From Pseudomonas putida (GTDB taxonomy: Bacteria; Pseudomonadota; Gammaproteobacteria; Pseudomonadales; Pseudomonadaceae): a stretch of 64,000 bases of DNA. The notes under the pieces were generated by a model. It was not told where the DNA came from and did not search any database. It worked only from the letters and a program-made list of their open reading frames with translations. This document shows positions 38,364 through 47,857 of the stretch, piece by piece (the stretch's first letter is position 1; each line of letters begins with the position of its first letter). The position numbers and the translations under genes were made by a program. The stretch lies in assembly GCF_022627325.1 (NCBI RefSeq), contig NZ_JAETZZ010000001.1, forward strand, positions 434,001 through 498,000, read 5' to 3'.

Positions 38364-40399
38364 ATAGCGTATCCATCCCCCAAAACGTGAACCTGCACCA
38401 GGCAGGCGAGCAGATCCGCCTGGAAGTGGACGGGCGCCTGCTGTGGTGCCAGAGCCCGATGCAGCCGGCGGTGTTTGCCGGCTACGGCGAGGCCGAGATG
38501 GAAATGCAGCGCGGTAACTTCCGCATCCGCGACTACGTGCAGGAGCGCGTGGCCCTGCGTCATGCCCGCCTCGATGCCCAGGCCGGGTTGATCGAGTTGC
38601 GCGCCTGGGCCGAAGGCCCGCTGCTGCTGACCCTGCGCCTGGACTGTCAGGGCGAGCGTGTGCGCCTGCTGATACAGGCGCCGCAGCCAGGTTGCAATCG
38701 CCTTTGGCTACGCCTGCCCGCCGAGGCCGACGAGCAGGTCTGGGGCTGCGGCGAGCAGATGTCTTATTTCAACCTGCGCGGGCGCAACTTCCCGCTATGG
38801 ACCTCCGAGCCGGGCGTAGGCCGGGACAAGTCGACCTGGCTGACCCTGCAGGCCGACAACGAGGCCAACGCCGGTGGTGATTACTATCACACCAACTACC
38901 CGCAGCCGACGTTCATCTCGTCGCGCCGCTACAGCGCGCATCTGGTGACCAGCGCGTATGCCGATTTCGACTTCCGCCACGGCGACTTTCACGAACTGCA
39001 GGTGTGGGCGGTGCCCGAGGCGCTGGAGTTCTTTGTCGGCAACAGCTACATCGACCTGGTTGGCGCCCTGAGCCGCTACTTCGGCCGCCAGCCGCGCTTG
39101 CCGCAGTGGGTGCTCGACGGTGCGATCCTCGGTTTGAAGAATGGTCGCGAGCACGCCGAACAGCACCTGCAGACCGCGCTCGAGCACGGCGCCCAGGTCA
39201 GCGCGCTGTGGTGCGAGGATTGGGAAGGGCTGCGCATCACCTCGTTCGGCAAGCGCCTGTTCTGGGACTGGCAATGGAACGCTGAGCGCTACCCCGACCA
39301 TCAGGCCTGGGTCGGCAGCCTGCACGAGCGCGGCCTGCGTTTCCTCGGCTATGTGAACCCTTATCTGTGCAATGACGGCCCGCTGTTCGCCGAAGCCGAA
39401 GCGGCGGGCTATCTAGCGACCAACGCCGAGGGCGGCACCTACCTGGTCGACTTCGGCGAGTTCCTCTGTGGCGTGGTCGACTTCACCCTGCCAGCAGCGG
39501 CGCAATGGTTCGAAACCCGGATCATCGGCCAGGAGATGCTCGACAAGGGCTTGTCGGGCTGGATGGCGGACTTCGGCGAGTATCTGCCGATCGATGTCAA
39601 GCTGGCCGGCGATGCCGACCCCATGCTTGAGCACAACGCCTGGCCAGTGCGCTGGGCCGAGGTCAATGCCCGCGCTATCGGCAACGCCGGGCGCAGCGGC
39701 GATGCACTGTTCTTCATGCGCGCCGGCTACAGCGGCGTGCAGGCGCACTGCCCGTTGCTGTGGGCGGGTGACCAGTCGGTTGATTTCAGCCGCCACGATG
39801 GCCTGCAGACGGTGATTTGCGGCGCGCTGTCGTCAGGCCTGCTGGGCAATGCCTATCACCACAGTGATATCGGCGGCTACACCAGCCTCTATGGCAACTG
39901 CCGTACCGCCGAGCTGTTCCAGCGCTGGGCGGAAATGGCGGCGTTCACTCCGGTGATGCGTACCCACGAAGGCAACCGCCCGGACCAGAACCTGCAGTTC
40001 TGGCAAGACCCGGCCACCCTGGCGCATTTCGCCCGCATGACCCGGGTATTCGCCGGCATGAAACCCTACGTCGAAAGCCTGATGGATGAGGCCCAGGCCA
40101 GCGGCCTGCCGTTGCAGCGGCCACTGTTCCTGCATCACGAACAGGACGTCGGCTGCTACGCCGTCCAGGACCAGTACCTGTATGGCCGTGACCTGCTGGT
40201 GGCGCCCGTGCATGCCGAGGGCAAGACACACTGGAGCGTCTACCTGCCGGCTGGCGAGACCTGGCAGCACTGGTGGAGCGGCGAACGCTTCGAGGGTGGG
40301 CAGCGCATCGAGGTCGCGGCGCCCCTGGGGCAACCGCCGGTGTTCAGCCGCGTAGGCAGCCGCTGGCAAGCCCTGTTCGAGAGCCTGTCCGTGCTCTGA
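38360..40399 (+). CDS. yihQ: GH31 sulfoquinovosidase (YihQ type)
   Basis: The 679-residue glycoside hydrolase is close to E. coli YihQ in length and sequence. It releases sulfoquinovose from sulfoquinovosyl glycerol and related glycosides of plant sulfolipid. The nucleophile is Asp404 (GWMADFGEY) and the acid/base Asp471 (WAGDQSVDF). The sulfonate-binding residues known in YihQ (Arg301, Trp304, Tyr508) have counterparts at Arg299 and Trp302 (SFGKRLFWDW) and Tyr507 (HHSDIGGY). Ordinary GH31 alpha-glucosidases lack this KRxxW motif. There is no signal peptide, so the glycoside is probably cleaved in the cytoplasm after import. ATG overlaps the symporter stop. Confidence 0.93.
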   Translation: MNSVSIPQNVNLHQAGEQIRLEVDGRLLWCQSPMQPAVFAGYGEAEMEMQRGNFRIRDYVQERVALRHARLDAQAGLIELRAWAEGPLLLTLRLDCQGERVRLLIQAPQPGCNRLWLRLPAEADEQVWGCGEQMSYFNLRGRNFPLWTSEPGVGRDKSTWLTLQADNEANAGGDYYHTNYPQPTFISSRRYSAHLVTSAYADFDFRHGDFHELQVWAVPEALEFFVGNSYIDLVGALSRYFGRQPRLPQWVLDGAILGLKNGREHAEQHLQTALEHGAQVSALWCEDWEGLRITSFGKRLFWDWQWNAERYPDHQAWVGSLHERGLRFLGYVNPYLCNDGPLFAEAEAAGYLATNAEGGTYLVDFGEFLCGVVDFTLPAAAQWFETRIIGQEMLDKGLSGWMADFGEYLPIDVKLAGDADPMLEHNAWPVRWAEVNARAIGNAGRSGDALFFMRAGYSGVQAHCPLLWAGDQSVDFSRHDGLQTVICGALSSGLLGNAYHHSDIGGYTSLYGNCRTAELFQRWAEMAAFTPVMRTHEGNRPDQNLQFWQDPATLAHFARMTRVFAGMKPYVESLMDEAQASGLPLQRPLFLHHEQDVGCYAVQDQYLYGRDLLVAPVHAEGKTHWSVYLPAGETWQHWWSGERFEGGQRIEVAAPLGQPPVFSRVGSRWQALFESLSVL

Positions 40400-40429
40400 T
40401 CCGGCACGCCTACCTGGAATTGTCCCATT

Positions 40430-40453
40430 GCGCGCCTGCTGCGGCAGGCGCGC
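40430..40453 (+). other. Strong hairpin between SQase and porin genes
   Basis: GCGCGCCTGC and GCAGGCGCGC form a perfect 10-bp stem with the tetraloop TGCG, 35 bases before the porin start. No T run follows, so an mRNA-stability or partial-attenuation element is more likely than a full terminator. Confidence 0.6.
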
Positions 40454-40488
40454 CGGCCCGCTGCGGCCAATGAAAGAGCGCTGCTGAC

Positions 40489-41589
40489 ATGAACAACAAC
40501 AATCTACGTGTCCTTGGCTTCACCCTGCTGGCCAGTGTCTACGCGCTGCCCAGCCACGCCGAGCCGATCGTCTGGAAGGCCGGCAACCTCAGCATCAACC
40601 CCTACGGCATCCTCGATCTGAACGTGCAGACGGGCTCGTTCAGCAAGACCGCACCTGACCACACCATGGTCTCGGACGGCAACCTGCAGGCCTCGCGTTT
40701 CGGGGTAAAGCTCGACTACGCCTTGGGCGACAGCGGTTACGCCCTGCAGGCGTTCGGTGAGCGCGGGCTGGTGTTGCGGCGCATCTGGAAGGGCGGGCAG
40801 GTCTCGACCAACCGTGGCTATGGTGTCGGCGTCAGTGGCCCGTTCGGCTCGGTGGCCATGGGCAGCCTGTACATGCCGATCTACTGGGTGTTCCTGGATT
40901 CGGACGTCGCCCTGTATGGGTTGTCGAACATGGCGGCGATCATGAGCCTGGAGCACACCGCGGTACTGGGAAAAAGCGGTACGGGCGGGTTCTACGACAC
41001 CACGGTGCGCTACCGCTCGCCTGAAGTGAATGGGTTTTCCACCGAGCTGGGCTATTCCTACGGCAATTCCAGCATCGAGAATGGCCCCAACCAGAACCGC
41101 ACCAGTGGCTTCAACGTACGCTATCGCAACGGGTTCACCAAGTTGGGTTATGGCTACAACCGCCATGACTCGGCCCCTACCGAAACCAGCAGCGAGCTGT
41201 ACACCCAGACGACCCACGTGGTGTCGGGCAATTACCAGTGGGGCGGCGTGATCTGGGGGGCCAACTATGTGTACTCCAAGCGCGATACCGAGGCTCGCTG
41301 GTTCGCCTCGGCAAAAATGGTCAATGCGCGGATCGTCCTCGACGATCACAATGACCTGACCTTCGGCGTTTCCCAGCGGATCGAGGCCGAGGGCGCCCGG
41401 GCCTGGGCGGCCCATGCCGGTTACATCTATTCGTTCAACCCCAATACCCAGCTGTATACCTATGTCTCGCACATCAACAACAACAGCCACTCCACCCAAG
41501 GCTTTTCGCTGCTTAGCGAAGACTACCCGAGCGTGGCGGCCGGCTATGACCCATGGGCGGCTACCTTGGGTCTTCGCTGGAGTTTCTGA
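40489..41589 (+). CDS. Outer-membrane porin
   Basis: The 366-residue precursor has a signal peptide (about residues 1-24, ending PSHA-EP), alternating amphipathic beta strands throughout and a C-terminal Phe (LGLRWSF) as needed for barrel assembly. It looks like a Gram-negative trimeric porin of about 16 strands. The segment GSLYMPIYWVFLDSDVALYG near residue 125 probably contributes to the constriction loop. Its place in the operon suggests passage of sulfoquinovose or its glycosides across the outer membrane, so it may have an anion-selective pore. Confidence 0.82.
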   Translation: MNNNNLRVLGFTLLASVYALPSHAEPIVWKAGNLSINPYGILDLNVQTGSFSKTAPDHTMVSDGNLQASRFGVKLDYALGDSGYALQAFGERGLVLRRIWKGGQVSTNRGYGVGVSGPFGSVAMGSLYMPIYWVFLDSDVALYGLSNMAAIMSLEHTAVLGKSGTGGFYDTTVRYRSPEVNGFSTELGYSYGNSSIENGPNQNRTSGFNVRYRNGFTKLGYGYNRHDSAPTETSSELYTQTTHVVSGNYQWGGVIWGANYVYSKRDTEARWFASAKMVNARIVLDDHNDLTFGVSQRIEAEGARAWAAHAGYIYSFNPNTQLYTYVSHINNNSHSTQGFSLLSEDYPSVAAGYDPWAATLGLRWSF

Positions 41590-41601
41590 GTCTTGATAGC
41601 C

Positions 41602-42516
41602 ATGAACCCTGCTTTGCATCCGCAACTGAACCTGAGCTGCGGCGCCCTCAGCGCCGGGGTGCTGCCGAGCCTCGGCGGTGCCCTGAGCTACCTGCGCCTG
41701 GGCAGCTTCGAGCTGCTGCGCCCCTGGGACGGCAGCGACAGTGTGCGGCGCAGTGCCTGCTACCCGTTGGTGCCGTATTCCAATCGCATTGCCCACGGGC
41801 GCTTTAGCGCCAATGGCCAGGTGCAGCAGCTGCGCGGCAACTTCGGTGACCACCCGCACCCGCTTCACGGCCTTGGCTGGCAGCGGGTATGGCAGCTCGA
41901 TGCACACTCGCCGCAAAGCTGCCGGCTCAGCCTGCGTCACCATGCCCATGGCGCCGACGCCGAGGACTGGCCGTGGGACTTCGTCGCTTGGCAGAGCATC
42001 GCGCTGAGCGAGGAGGGCCTGCACCTGCACCTGGGGCTCACCAACCTCAGTGGGCAGCCGATGCCGGCAGGTCTTGGCTGGCATCCGTATTTCGAACGCC
42101 AGGGTGAGCTGCGGCTAGCCTTCAGCGCCACGCGGGTATGGCAGGCCGGGTCAGATGGCCTGCCGGCCGAGCGTACCGCGGTGCCCCAGACATGGGACTT
42201 CCGCCAGCCCCGTGCGGTAGGCGCGATGGGCCTGGACAACTGCTTCGAGGGCTGGGATGCCCACGCCAGCCTGTTTTGGCCCGACGCTGAGGTCGGCCTG
42301 CGTCTGCAGGCCGGGCCTGGGCTTGAACACCTGGTGGTGTTCACGCCGCCAGCACCTGCGGACTTCATTGCGGTGGAGCCAGTCAGCCATCTGAACAATG
42401 CCATCAACTTCCCCACGCCCACGGCGCACGGCCTGGTCTGGCTGGCCCCGGGGGCGTCGACCGAACGTGAGCTGCGCCTGCTGCCGAGCAGCGCCAACCT
42501 GGAGAACCCTGCATGA
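41602..42516 (+). CDS. Aldose 1-epimerase, probable sulfoquinovose mutarotase
   Basis: The 304-residue protein belongs to the galactose-mutarotase-like fold. Catalytic candidates are the His residues in HPLHGLGW and LGWHPYF and the Glu in AVEPVSHLNNA. It would interconvert the alpha and beta anomers of sulfoquinovose, since the SQase releases one anomer and the dehydrogenase may require the other. ATG 41602 is preferred over a TTG nine bases earlier; the ribosome-binding site is weak. Its stop overlaps the lactonase start (ATGA). Confidence 0.85.
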   Translation: MNPALHPQLNLSCGALSAGVLPSLGGALSYLRLGSFELLRPWDGSDSVRRSACYPLVPYSNRIAHGRFSANGQVQQLRGNFGDHPHPLHGLGWQRVWQLDAHSPQSCRLSLRHHAHGADAEDWPWDFVAWQSIALSEEGLHLHLGLTNLSGQPMPAGLGWHPYFERQGELRLAFSATRVWQAGSDGLPAERTAVPQTWDFRQPRAVGAMGLDNCFEGWDAHASLFWPDAEVGLRLQAGPGLEHLVVFTPPAPADFIAVEPVSHLNNAINFPTPTAHGLVWLAPGASTERELRLLPSSANLENPA

Positions 42517-43388
42517 GTGAAACCCTGAACTGTGTGGTCCGCCAGCCGTCGGAACTGGGTGAGTGCCCCGTCTGGTCGGTACGTGAACAGGCGCTGTACT
42601 GGGCCGACATCCTTGCCGGGCAGCTGCATCGCCTCGACCCGCGCGATGGCCATGTGAGCAGCCTGCAGTTGCCCGAGGAGCTGGGCTGTTTCGGCCTGCG
42701 CGAGCAGGGCGGCTTCATTGTCGCGTTGCGTACAGGCATCTACCTGCTCGATGCTCAGGGGCAACTGGGCGAGCGCCTGGCCGACAACCCTAGCGGCGCC
42801 GTGCACAGCCGCTTCAACGATGGCCGCGTCGACCCCTGGGGGCGCTTCTGGGCCGGTACCCTGTGGCAACCGCGTGACCGCAATGGCGGGCAACTGGTGC
42901 GGGTCGATGCGCAGCGCCGTGTGCAGGTTGTGGCCGGCGATGTGATGGTGTCCAACGGCCTGGCCTTCAGCCCGGACCGCGCGTGGGTCTACCACAGCGA
43001 CACCCCTAACCATGTGCTGTACCGCTACCCGCTGGATGCTGATGGCCAGCCCGGCCCACGGCAGCTGCTGCGTGAGTTCCCGCGTGGCATTGGCGGGCGC
43101 CCGGATGGCGCGGCGTTCGACAGTGCGGGCTGCTACTGGAGCGCGCAGTTCGACGGCGGCCGGGTGCTGCGCCTGAGCCCTGACGGCCAGGTGCTGGCAG
43201 AAATCCAGGTGCCGACGCGTTGGCCGACCATGGTCGCCTTCGGTGGTGACGACCTGCGTACCCTTTACATCACCAGTTCGCGCGAGAACCGCAGCGCCGA
43301 AGACCTGGCGGCCTGGCCGCTGTCCGGCTGCGTGTTCGCCATCCGTGTCGACGTGCCCGGCTGTCCCGAGCCGCTGTTCGCCGGTTGA
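42513..43388 (+). CDS. SMP-30/gluconolactonase family lactonase, probable SGL lactonase
   Basis: The 291-residue six-bladed beta-propeller shows the metal-binding set of SMP-30 lactonases: Glu in LGECPVWS, Asn/Asp in RFNDGRVDPWGRFWAGT, Asn in VSNGLAFSPD and Asp in GRPDGAAFD. It should hydrolyse 6-deoxy-6-sulfogluconolactone to 6-deoxy-6-sulfogluconate, the second step of the sulfo-ED route. It is translationally coupled to the mutarotase. Sugar-lactonase function is secure at family level; the sulfonated substrate is inferred. Confidence 0.87.
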   Translation: MSETLNCVVRQPSELGECPVWSVREQALYWADILAGQLHRLDPRDGHVSSLQLPEELGCFGLREQGGFIVALRTGIYLLDAQGQLGERLADNPSGAVHSRFNDGRVDPWGRFWAGTLWQPRDRNGGQLVRVDAQRRVQVVAGDVMVSNGLAFSPDRAWVYHSDTPNHVLYRYPLDADGQPGPRQLLREFPRGIGGRPDGAAFDSAGCYWSAQFDGGRVLRLSPDGQVLAEIQVPTRWPTMVAFGGDDLRTLYITSSRENRSAEDLAAWPLSGCVFAIRVDVPGCPEPLFAG

Positions 43389-44204
<816 letters not shown>

Positions 44205-44240
44205 CCCCCAGATCGTCGTCAGGCGCTTATTTCACGAAAA

Positions 44241-44258
44241 AATCGTAGCGCTGCGAAA
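44241..44258. promoter_or_regulatory. LacI-type operator 3a, dehydratase operon
   Basis: AATCGTAGCGCTGCGAAA: the left half is perfect and the right half differs at three bases. The -10-like TATGCT starts 19.5 bases from its centre, as in the other two promoters. Confidence 0.82.
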
Positions 44259-44274
44259 TCGATCTGAGTATGCT
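44246..44274 (+). promoter_or_regulatory. Putative promoter of the dehydratase operon
   Basis: TAGCGC, a 17-bp spacer, then TATGCT at 44269-44274, the best -10 of the three island promoters. Confidence 0.55.
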
Positions 44275-44286
44275 CCGATTATTCAA

Positions 44287-44304
44287 TTTCGCAGCGCTAC
44301 GATT
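44287..44304. promoter_or_regulatory. LacI-type operator 3b, dehydratase operon
   Basis: TTTCGCAGCGCTACGATT: the right half is perfect. Its centre is 46 bp from operator 3a, downstream of the -10-like element. Confidence 0.82.
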
Positions 44305-44336
44305 TTGCGTGGCGCCATTGGCAAAAGGCTCAGCTC

Positions 44337-46076
44337 ATGTCTGAAAAACACAAGAAAATCGAAGAACTGCGCAGTCAGCGGTGGTTCGCCCCAGACACCA
44401 TCCGTGCATTCGCCCATCGCCAGCGCCTGCAGCAGATTGGCCTGCGTCGTGAGGAGTTCATGGGCAAGCCAGTGATTGCCATCCTCAACACCTGGAGCGA
44501 GATGTCGCCCTGCCATTCGCACCTGCGCGAGCGTGCCGAAGCGGTCAAGCGCGGTGTCTGGGCGGCGGGAGGCTTCCCGGTGGAGTTGCCCGTGCAGTCG
44601 GTGGGCGAGGTGATGGTCAAACCGACCACCATGCTCTACCGCAACCTGCTGGCGATGGAGGCTGAAGAGCTGCTGCGTTCGTTACCGATCGACGGTGCCG
44701 TGTTGCTGGGCGGCTGCGACAAGTCCACACCTGGCCTGCTGATGGGCGCACTGAGCATGGACCTGCCGGTGATCTACTGTCCGGCGGGGCCGATGTCTAA
44801 CGGCCAGTGGCGTGGCGTCAAGACCGGTGCCGGCACCCACACCAAGAAGTACTGGGACGAGCGTCGCCTGGGGCTGATCGACACGGTCGCCTGGGAAGAG
44901 CTCGAAGGCGCCATGACCCGTTCGATCGGCACCTGCAATACCGTCGGCACGGCCTCGACCATGACAAGCATTGCCGACGCCATGGGCTTCACCTTGCCTG
45001 GTGCATCGAGCATTCCCGCCGCTGACGGTGCTCACCCACGGATGGCCTCGCAGTGCGGTTCGACCATCGTCGACCTAGTCTGGCGCGACCGCCGTCCCTC
45101 GACCTGGCTGACCGACAAGCACGTGGCCAACGGCGTAGCGGTTTACATGGCCATGGGCGGTTCGACCAACGCGGCGATCCACTTGATCGCCATTGCCCGG
45201 CGCGCCGGCATTGACCTGACCCTCGACCAGCTGGCTGCCGCTGCCGCGAAGATCCCGGTGCTGCTTAACCTGTTCCCGTCCGGCACGGCGCTGATGGAGG
45301 ACTACCATTTTGCTGGCGGCCTGCGCGCGCTGATGCGCAAGATCGAGCCGCACCTGCACCTGGAATGTGAAGGTGCCACCGGCCAGAGCTGGGACAGCCT
45401 GCTGTCCGATGCCCCGTGTTACGACGACGACATCATTCGCCCACTCGACAACCCGGTGGTCAGCCTCGAGCAAGGCGCGACCCTGGCGCTGCTGCGCGGC
45501 AACCTGTGCCCCGATGGCGCGGTGATGAAGTCCTCCGCGGCCGACCCGCGCCTGCGCCGCCACAGCGGTCCGGCACTGGTCTTCGATGACCATGAAACCC
45601 TCAGCCGGATGATCGACGACCCGGCCCTGGACGTCACCGCAGACACCGTGCTGATCCTGCGCAACGCTGGCCCCGTGGGTGCACCGGGCATGCCCGAGTG
45701 GGGCAATTTGCCGATCCCCAAACGCCTGCTTGAGGCCGGTGTGCGTGACCTGCTGCGCATCTCCGACTCGCGCATGAGCGGCACCCACTACGGCAGCTGC
45801 GTCCTGCATGTGGCACCAGAGGCTGCCGTTGGCGGGCCGCTGGCACTGGTGCGCACGGGCGACATCATCGACCTGGACGTTGCTGCTGGCACGCTGAACA
45901 TGCGTGTCAGCGACGACGAACTGGCCCGCCGCCGCGCCGGGCATGTGCCCCAGCACAAGACCTACGGCCGCTCCTTCGCAGCGCTCTATCAGCAGCATGT
46001 GACCCAGGCCAACGAAGGCTGTGACTTCGACTTCCTGCAGGCCGGCGAAGCCGTGCCCGAGCCACCCATCCATTGA
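44337..46076 (+). CDS. IlvD/Edd-family dehydratase, probable sulfogluconate dehydratase
   Basis: The 579-residue enzyme has the iron-sulfur cysteines in LGGCDKSTPG (about residue 125) and GTCNTVGTAS (about 198), and the conserved DSRMSGTHYG near residue 480. It belongs to the sugar-acid dehydratase branch of the IlvD/Edd family, whose members such as arabinonate and xylonate dehydratases usually hold a [2Fe-2S] cluster. Here it should remove water from 6-deoxy-6-sulfogluconate to give KDSG. It heads a two-gene operon with the aldehyde dehydrogenase under operators 3a/3b. Confidence 0.88.
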   Translation: MSEKHKKIEELRSQRWFAPDTIRAFAHRQRLQQIGLRREEFMGKPVIAILNTWSEMSPCHSHLRERAEAVKRGVWAAGGFPVELPVQSVGEVMVKPTTMLYRNLLAMEAEELLRSLPIDGAVLLGGCDKSTPGLLMGALSMDLPVIYCPAGPMSNGQWRGVKTGAGTHTKKYWDERRLGLIDTVAWEELEGAMTRSIGTCNTVGTASTMTSIADAMGFTLPGASSIPAADGAHPRMASQCGSTIVDLVWRDRRPSTWLTDKHVANGVAVYMAMGGSTNAAIHLIAIARRAGIDLTLDQLAAAAAKIPVLLNLFPSGTALMEDYHFAGGLRALMRKIEPHLHLECEGATGQSWDSLLSDAPCYDDDIIRPLDNPVVSLEQGATLALLRGNLCPDGAVMKSSAADPRLRRHSGPALVFDDHETLSRMIDDPALDVTADTVLILRNAGPVGAPGMPEWGNLPIPKRLLEAGVRDLLRISDSRMSGTHYGSCVLHVAPEAAVGGPLALVRTGDIIDLDVAAGTLNMRVSDDELARRRAGHVPQHKTYGRSFAALYQQHVTQANEGCDFDFLQAGEAVPEPPIH

Positions 46077-46098
46077 ACCTTGCCCAGGAAACTGACTG

Positions 46099-47559
46099 AT
46101 GCTCGAACTCAAAGACCCTTCTTTGCTCAAACAACAGGCGTTCATCGACGGCCAATGGGTCAGTGCCGACTCCGGCGAAACCTTCGTCGTCACCAACCCG
46201 GCCACCGGTGAGGCACTGGCGCGCATTCCTCAAATGGGCGCTGCCGAAGCCGAGCGCGCGGTGCTGGCCGCGCACCGTGCCTTCAAGCCTTGGAAGCGCA
46301 AGACCGCCAAGGAGCGCGCCGAACTGCTGCAGCGCTGGTACGCGCTCATGGTCGAACACCAGGAAGACCTTGCCCGCCTGCTGACCGCCGAACAAGGCAA
46401 GCCACTGGCCGAAGCCCGTGGCGAGCTGGCCAACGGCATGTCCTTTGTGCAGTGGTTCGCCGAGGAAGCCAAGCGCGTGTACGGCGATACCATCCCGCAG
46501 CCTTCGGCAGACAAGCGCATCATCGTCACCAAGGAACCGATCGGCGTTGCCGCCGCCATCACACCGTGGAACTTCCCCCACGCGATGATCACCCGCAAGG
46601 TGGCCCCGGCCTTGGCCGCCGGTTGCCCGATGGTGCTACGCCCGGCCAGCCAGACGCCGCTCTCGGCGCTGGCCCTGGCGGCCCTGGCCGAGCGCGCGGG
46701 CATCCCCGCTGGCGTGTTCAGCGTGGTCACCGGCAGCGCGACCCAGATTGGCAGCGTGCTGACCGGCCACCCGCTGGTGCGCAAGTTCAGCTTCACCGGC
46801 TCCACGCCGGTGGGCAAGCTGCTGATCGGGCAATGCGCCGAGACCGTGAAGAAGGTGTCGATGGAACTGGGCGGCAACGCGCCGTTTATTGTCTTCGATG
46901 ACGCCGACCTCGACCTGGCCGTAGAAGGCGCGATGCTGTCCAAATTCCGCAATGCCGGGCAGACCTGCGTCTGCGCCAACCGCATCTACGTGCAGGACGG
47001 CATCTACGACCGCTTTGCCGAGAAGCTCGCCGCTGCCGCCTCGGCCCTGCGTCTTGGCAATGGCGCAGAGGCCGGCATCACCCAAGGCCCGATGATCGAC
47101 GAGAACGCCGTACGCAAGGTCGAAGAGCACATCAGCGATGCCCTGGAGAAGGGCGCCCGGCTGATCGCCGGCGGCCAGCGCCACGCTCTGGGTGGCAGTT
47201 TCTTCGAACCGACCGTGCTCACCGAAGTCACCGCGCAGATGAAAGTGGCCGTCGAGGAAACCTTCGGGCCGCTGGCGCCTCTGTTCCGCTTCTCTAGCGA
47301 GGACGAGGTGGTCGAACTGGCCAACGCCACCGAGTTCGGCCTGGCCAGCTACTTCTATAGCCGCGACATCGGCCGCGTGCTGCGCGTCAGCGAAGACCTT
47401 GAATACGGCATGGTCGGCGTCAACACCGCGGCAATCGCCAACGAGATGGCGCCGTTCGGTGGCGTCAAGCAGTCGGGCCTTGGCCGCGAAGGTTCGCGCT
47501 ATGGCATCGAAGACTACCTCGAAATCAAGTACGTGTGTCTCGGCGGCGTCGACCGCTGA
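46099..47559 (+). CDS. Aldehyde dehydrogenase, probable sulfolactaldehyde dehydrogenase
   Basis: The 486-residue enzyme has the aldehyde-dehydrogenase signatures TPWNFPHAMITRK near residue 155, FTGSTPVGK near 233, the general base in MELGGNAPF (about 256) and the catalytic Cys in NAGQTCVCANR (about 290). It is closest in pattern to succinate-semialdehyde dehydrogenases. It should oxidise 3-sulfolactaldehyde from the aldolase to 3-sulfolactate. AGGAA lies before ATG 46099, 22 bases after the dehydratase. Confidence 0.88.
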   Translation: MLELKDPSLLKQQAFIDGQWVSADSGETFVVTNPATGEALARIPQMGAAEAERAVLAAHRAFKPWKRKTAKERAELLQRWYALMVEHQEDLARLLTAEQGKPLAEARGELANGMSFVQWFAEEAKRVYGDTIPQPSADKRIIVTKEPIGVAAAITPWNFPHAMITRKVAPALAAGCPMVLRPASQTPLSALALAALAERAGIPAGVFSVVTGSATQIGSVLTGHPLVRKFSFTGSTPVGKLLIGQCAETVKKVSMELGGNAPFIVFDDADLDLAVEGAMLSKFRNAGQTCVCANRIYVQDGIYDRFAEKLAAAASALRLGNGAEAGITQGPMIDENAVRKVEEHISDALEKGARLIAGGQRHALGGSFFEPTVLTEVTAQMKVAVEETFGPLAPLFRFSSEDEVVELANATEFGLASYFYSRDIGRVLRVSEDLEYGMVGVNTAAIANEMAPFGGVKQSGLGREGSRYGIEDYLEIKYVCLGGVDR

Positions 47560-47567
47560 AGTTTGGC

Positions 47568-47592
47568 AAAGGGGGCCTTTGCTGCCCCCTTT
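47568..47592 (+). terminator. Likely terminator of the dehydratase operon
   Basis: AAAGGGGGC and GCCCCCTTT form a 9-bp stem with a 7-base loop, directly after the aldehyde dehydrogenase stop. The T run is short. Confidence 0.65.
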
Positions 47593-47637
47593 GACTGAGC
47601 ATCCATAAGAACAATAAGCCCCGCATGGAGTAGCCCC

Positions 47638-47717
47638 ATGTCCGATACCCCCAATGCGCGCCGCCGCTTCTTGCAAGGCGGGCTGGCGCTCATCCCGTTG
47701 GTGACGCTCGCCAGCCA
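47638..47717 (+). pseudogene. Gluconate 2-dehydrogenase small subunit, N-terminal remnant
   Basis: GGAG precedes an ATG that opens MSDTPNARRRFLQGGLAL, a Tat signal of the kind found on the gamma subunit of membrane gluconate 2-dehydrogenase. After about 27 codons the sequence jumps out of frame into the large-subunit fragment, so no functional product is possible. Confidence 0.75.
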
Positions 47718-47857
47718 TACGTGCGCCTGTTGCTGCTGTCGGGGATCGGCAAGCCCTATGACCCGGTCAGCGGGGAAGGGGTGGTGGGCAAGAACTATGC
47801 GTACCAGATGAATGGAGGTGTCAGCGTGATGCTGCCCAAGGGTACGCAGCTCAATCC
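47718..47857 (+). pseudogene. Gluconate 2-dehydrogenase FAD subunit, internal remnant
   Basis: The frame starting at 47718 reads VRLLLLSGIGKPYDP, then GVVGKNYAYQMNGGVSVMLP, which is the middle of the GMC-type flavoprotein subunit of gluconate 2-dehydrogenase. Only about 47 codons of a normally near-600-codon gene are left, fused at both ends to pieces of the neighbouring subunit genes. Confidence 0.75.
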
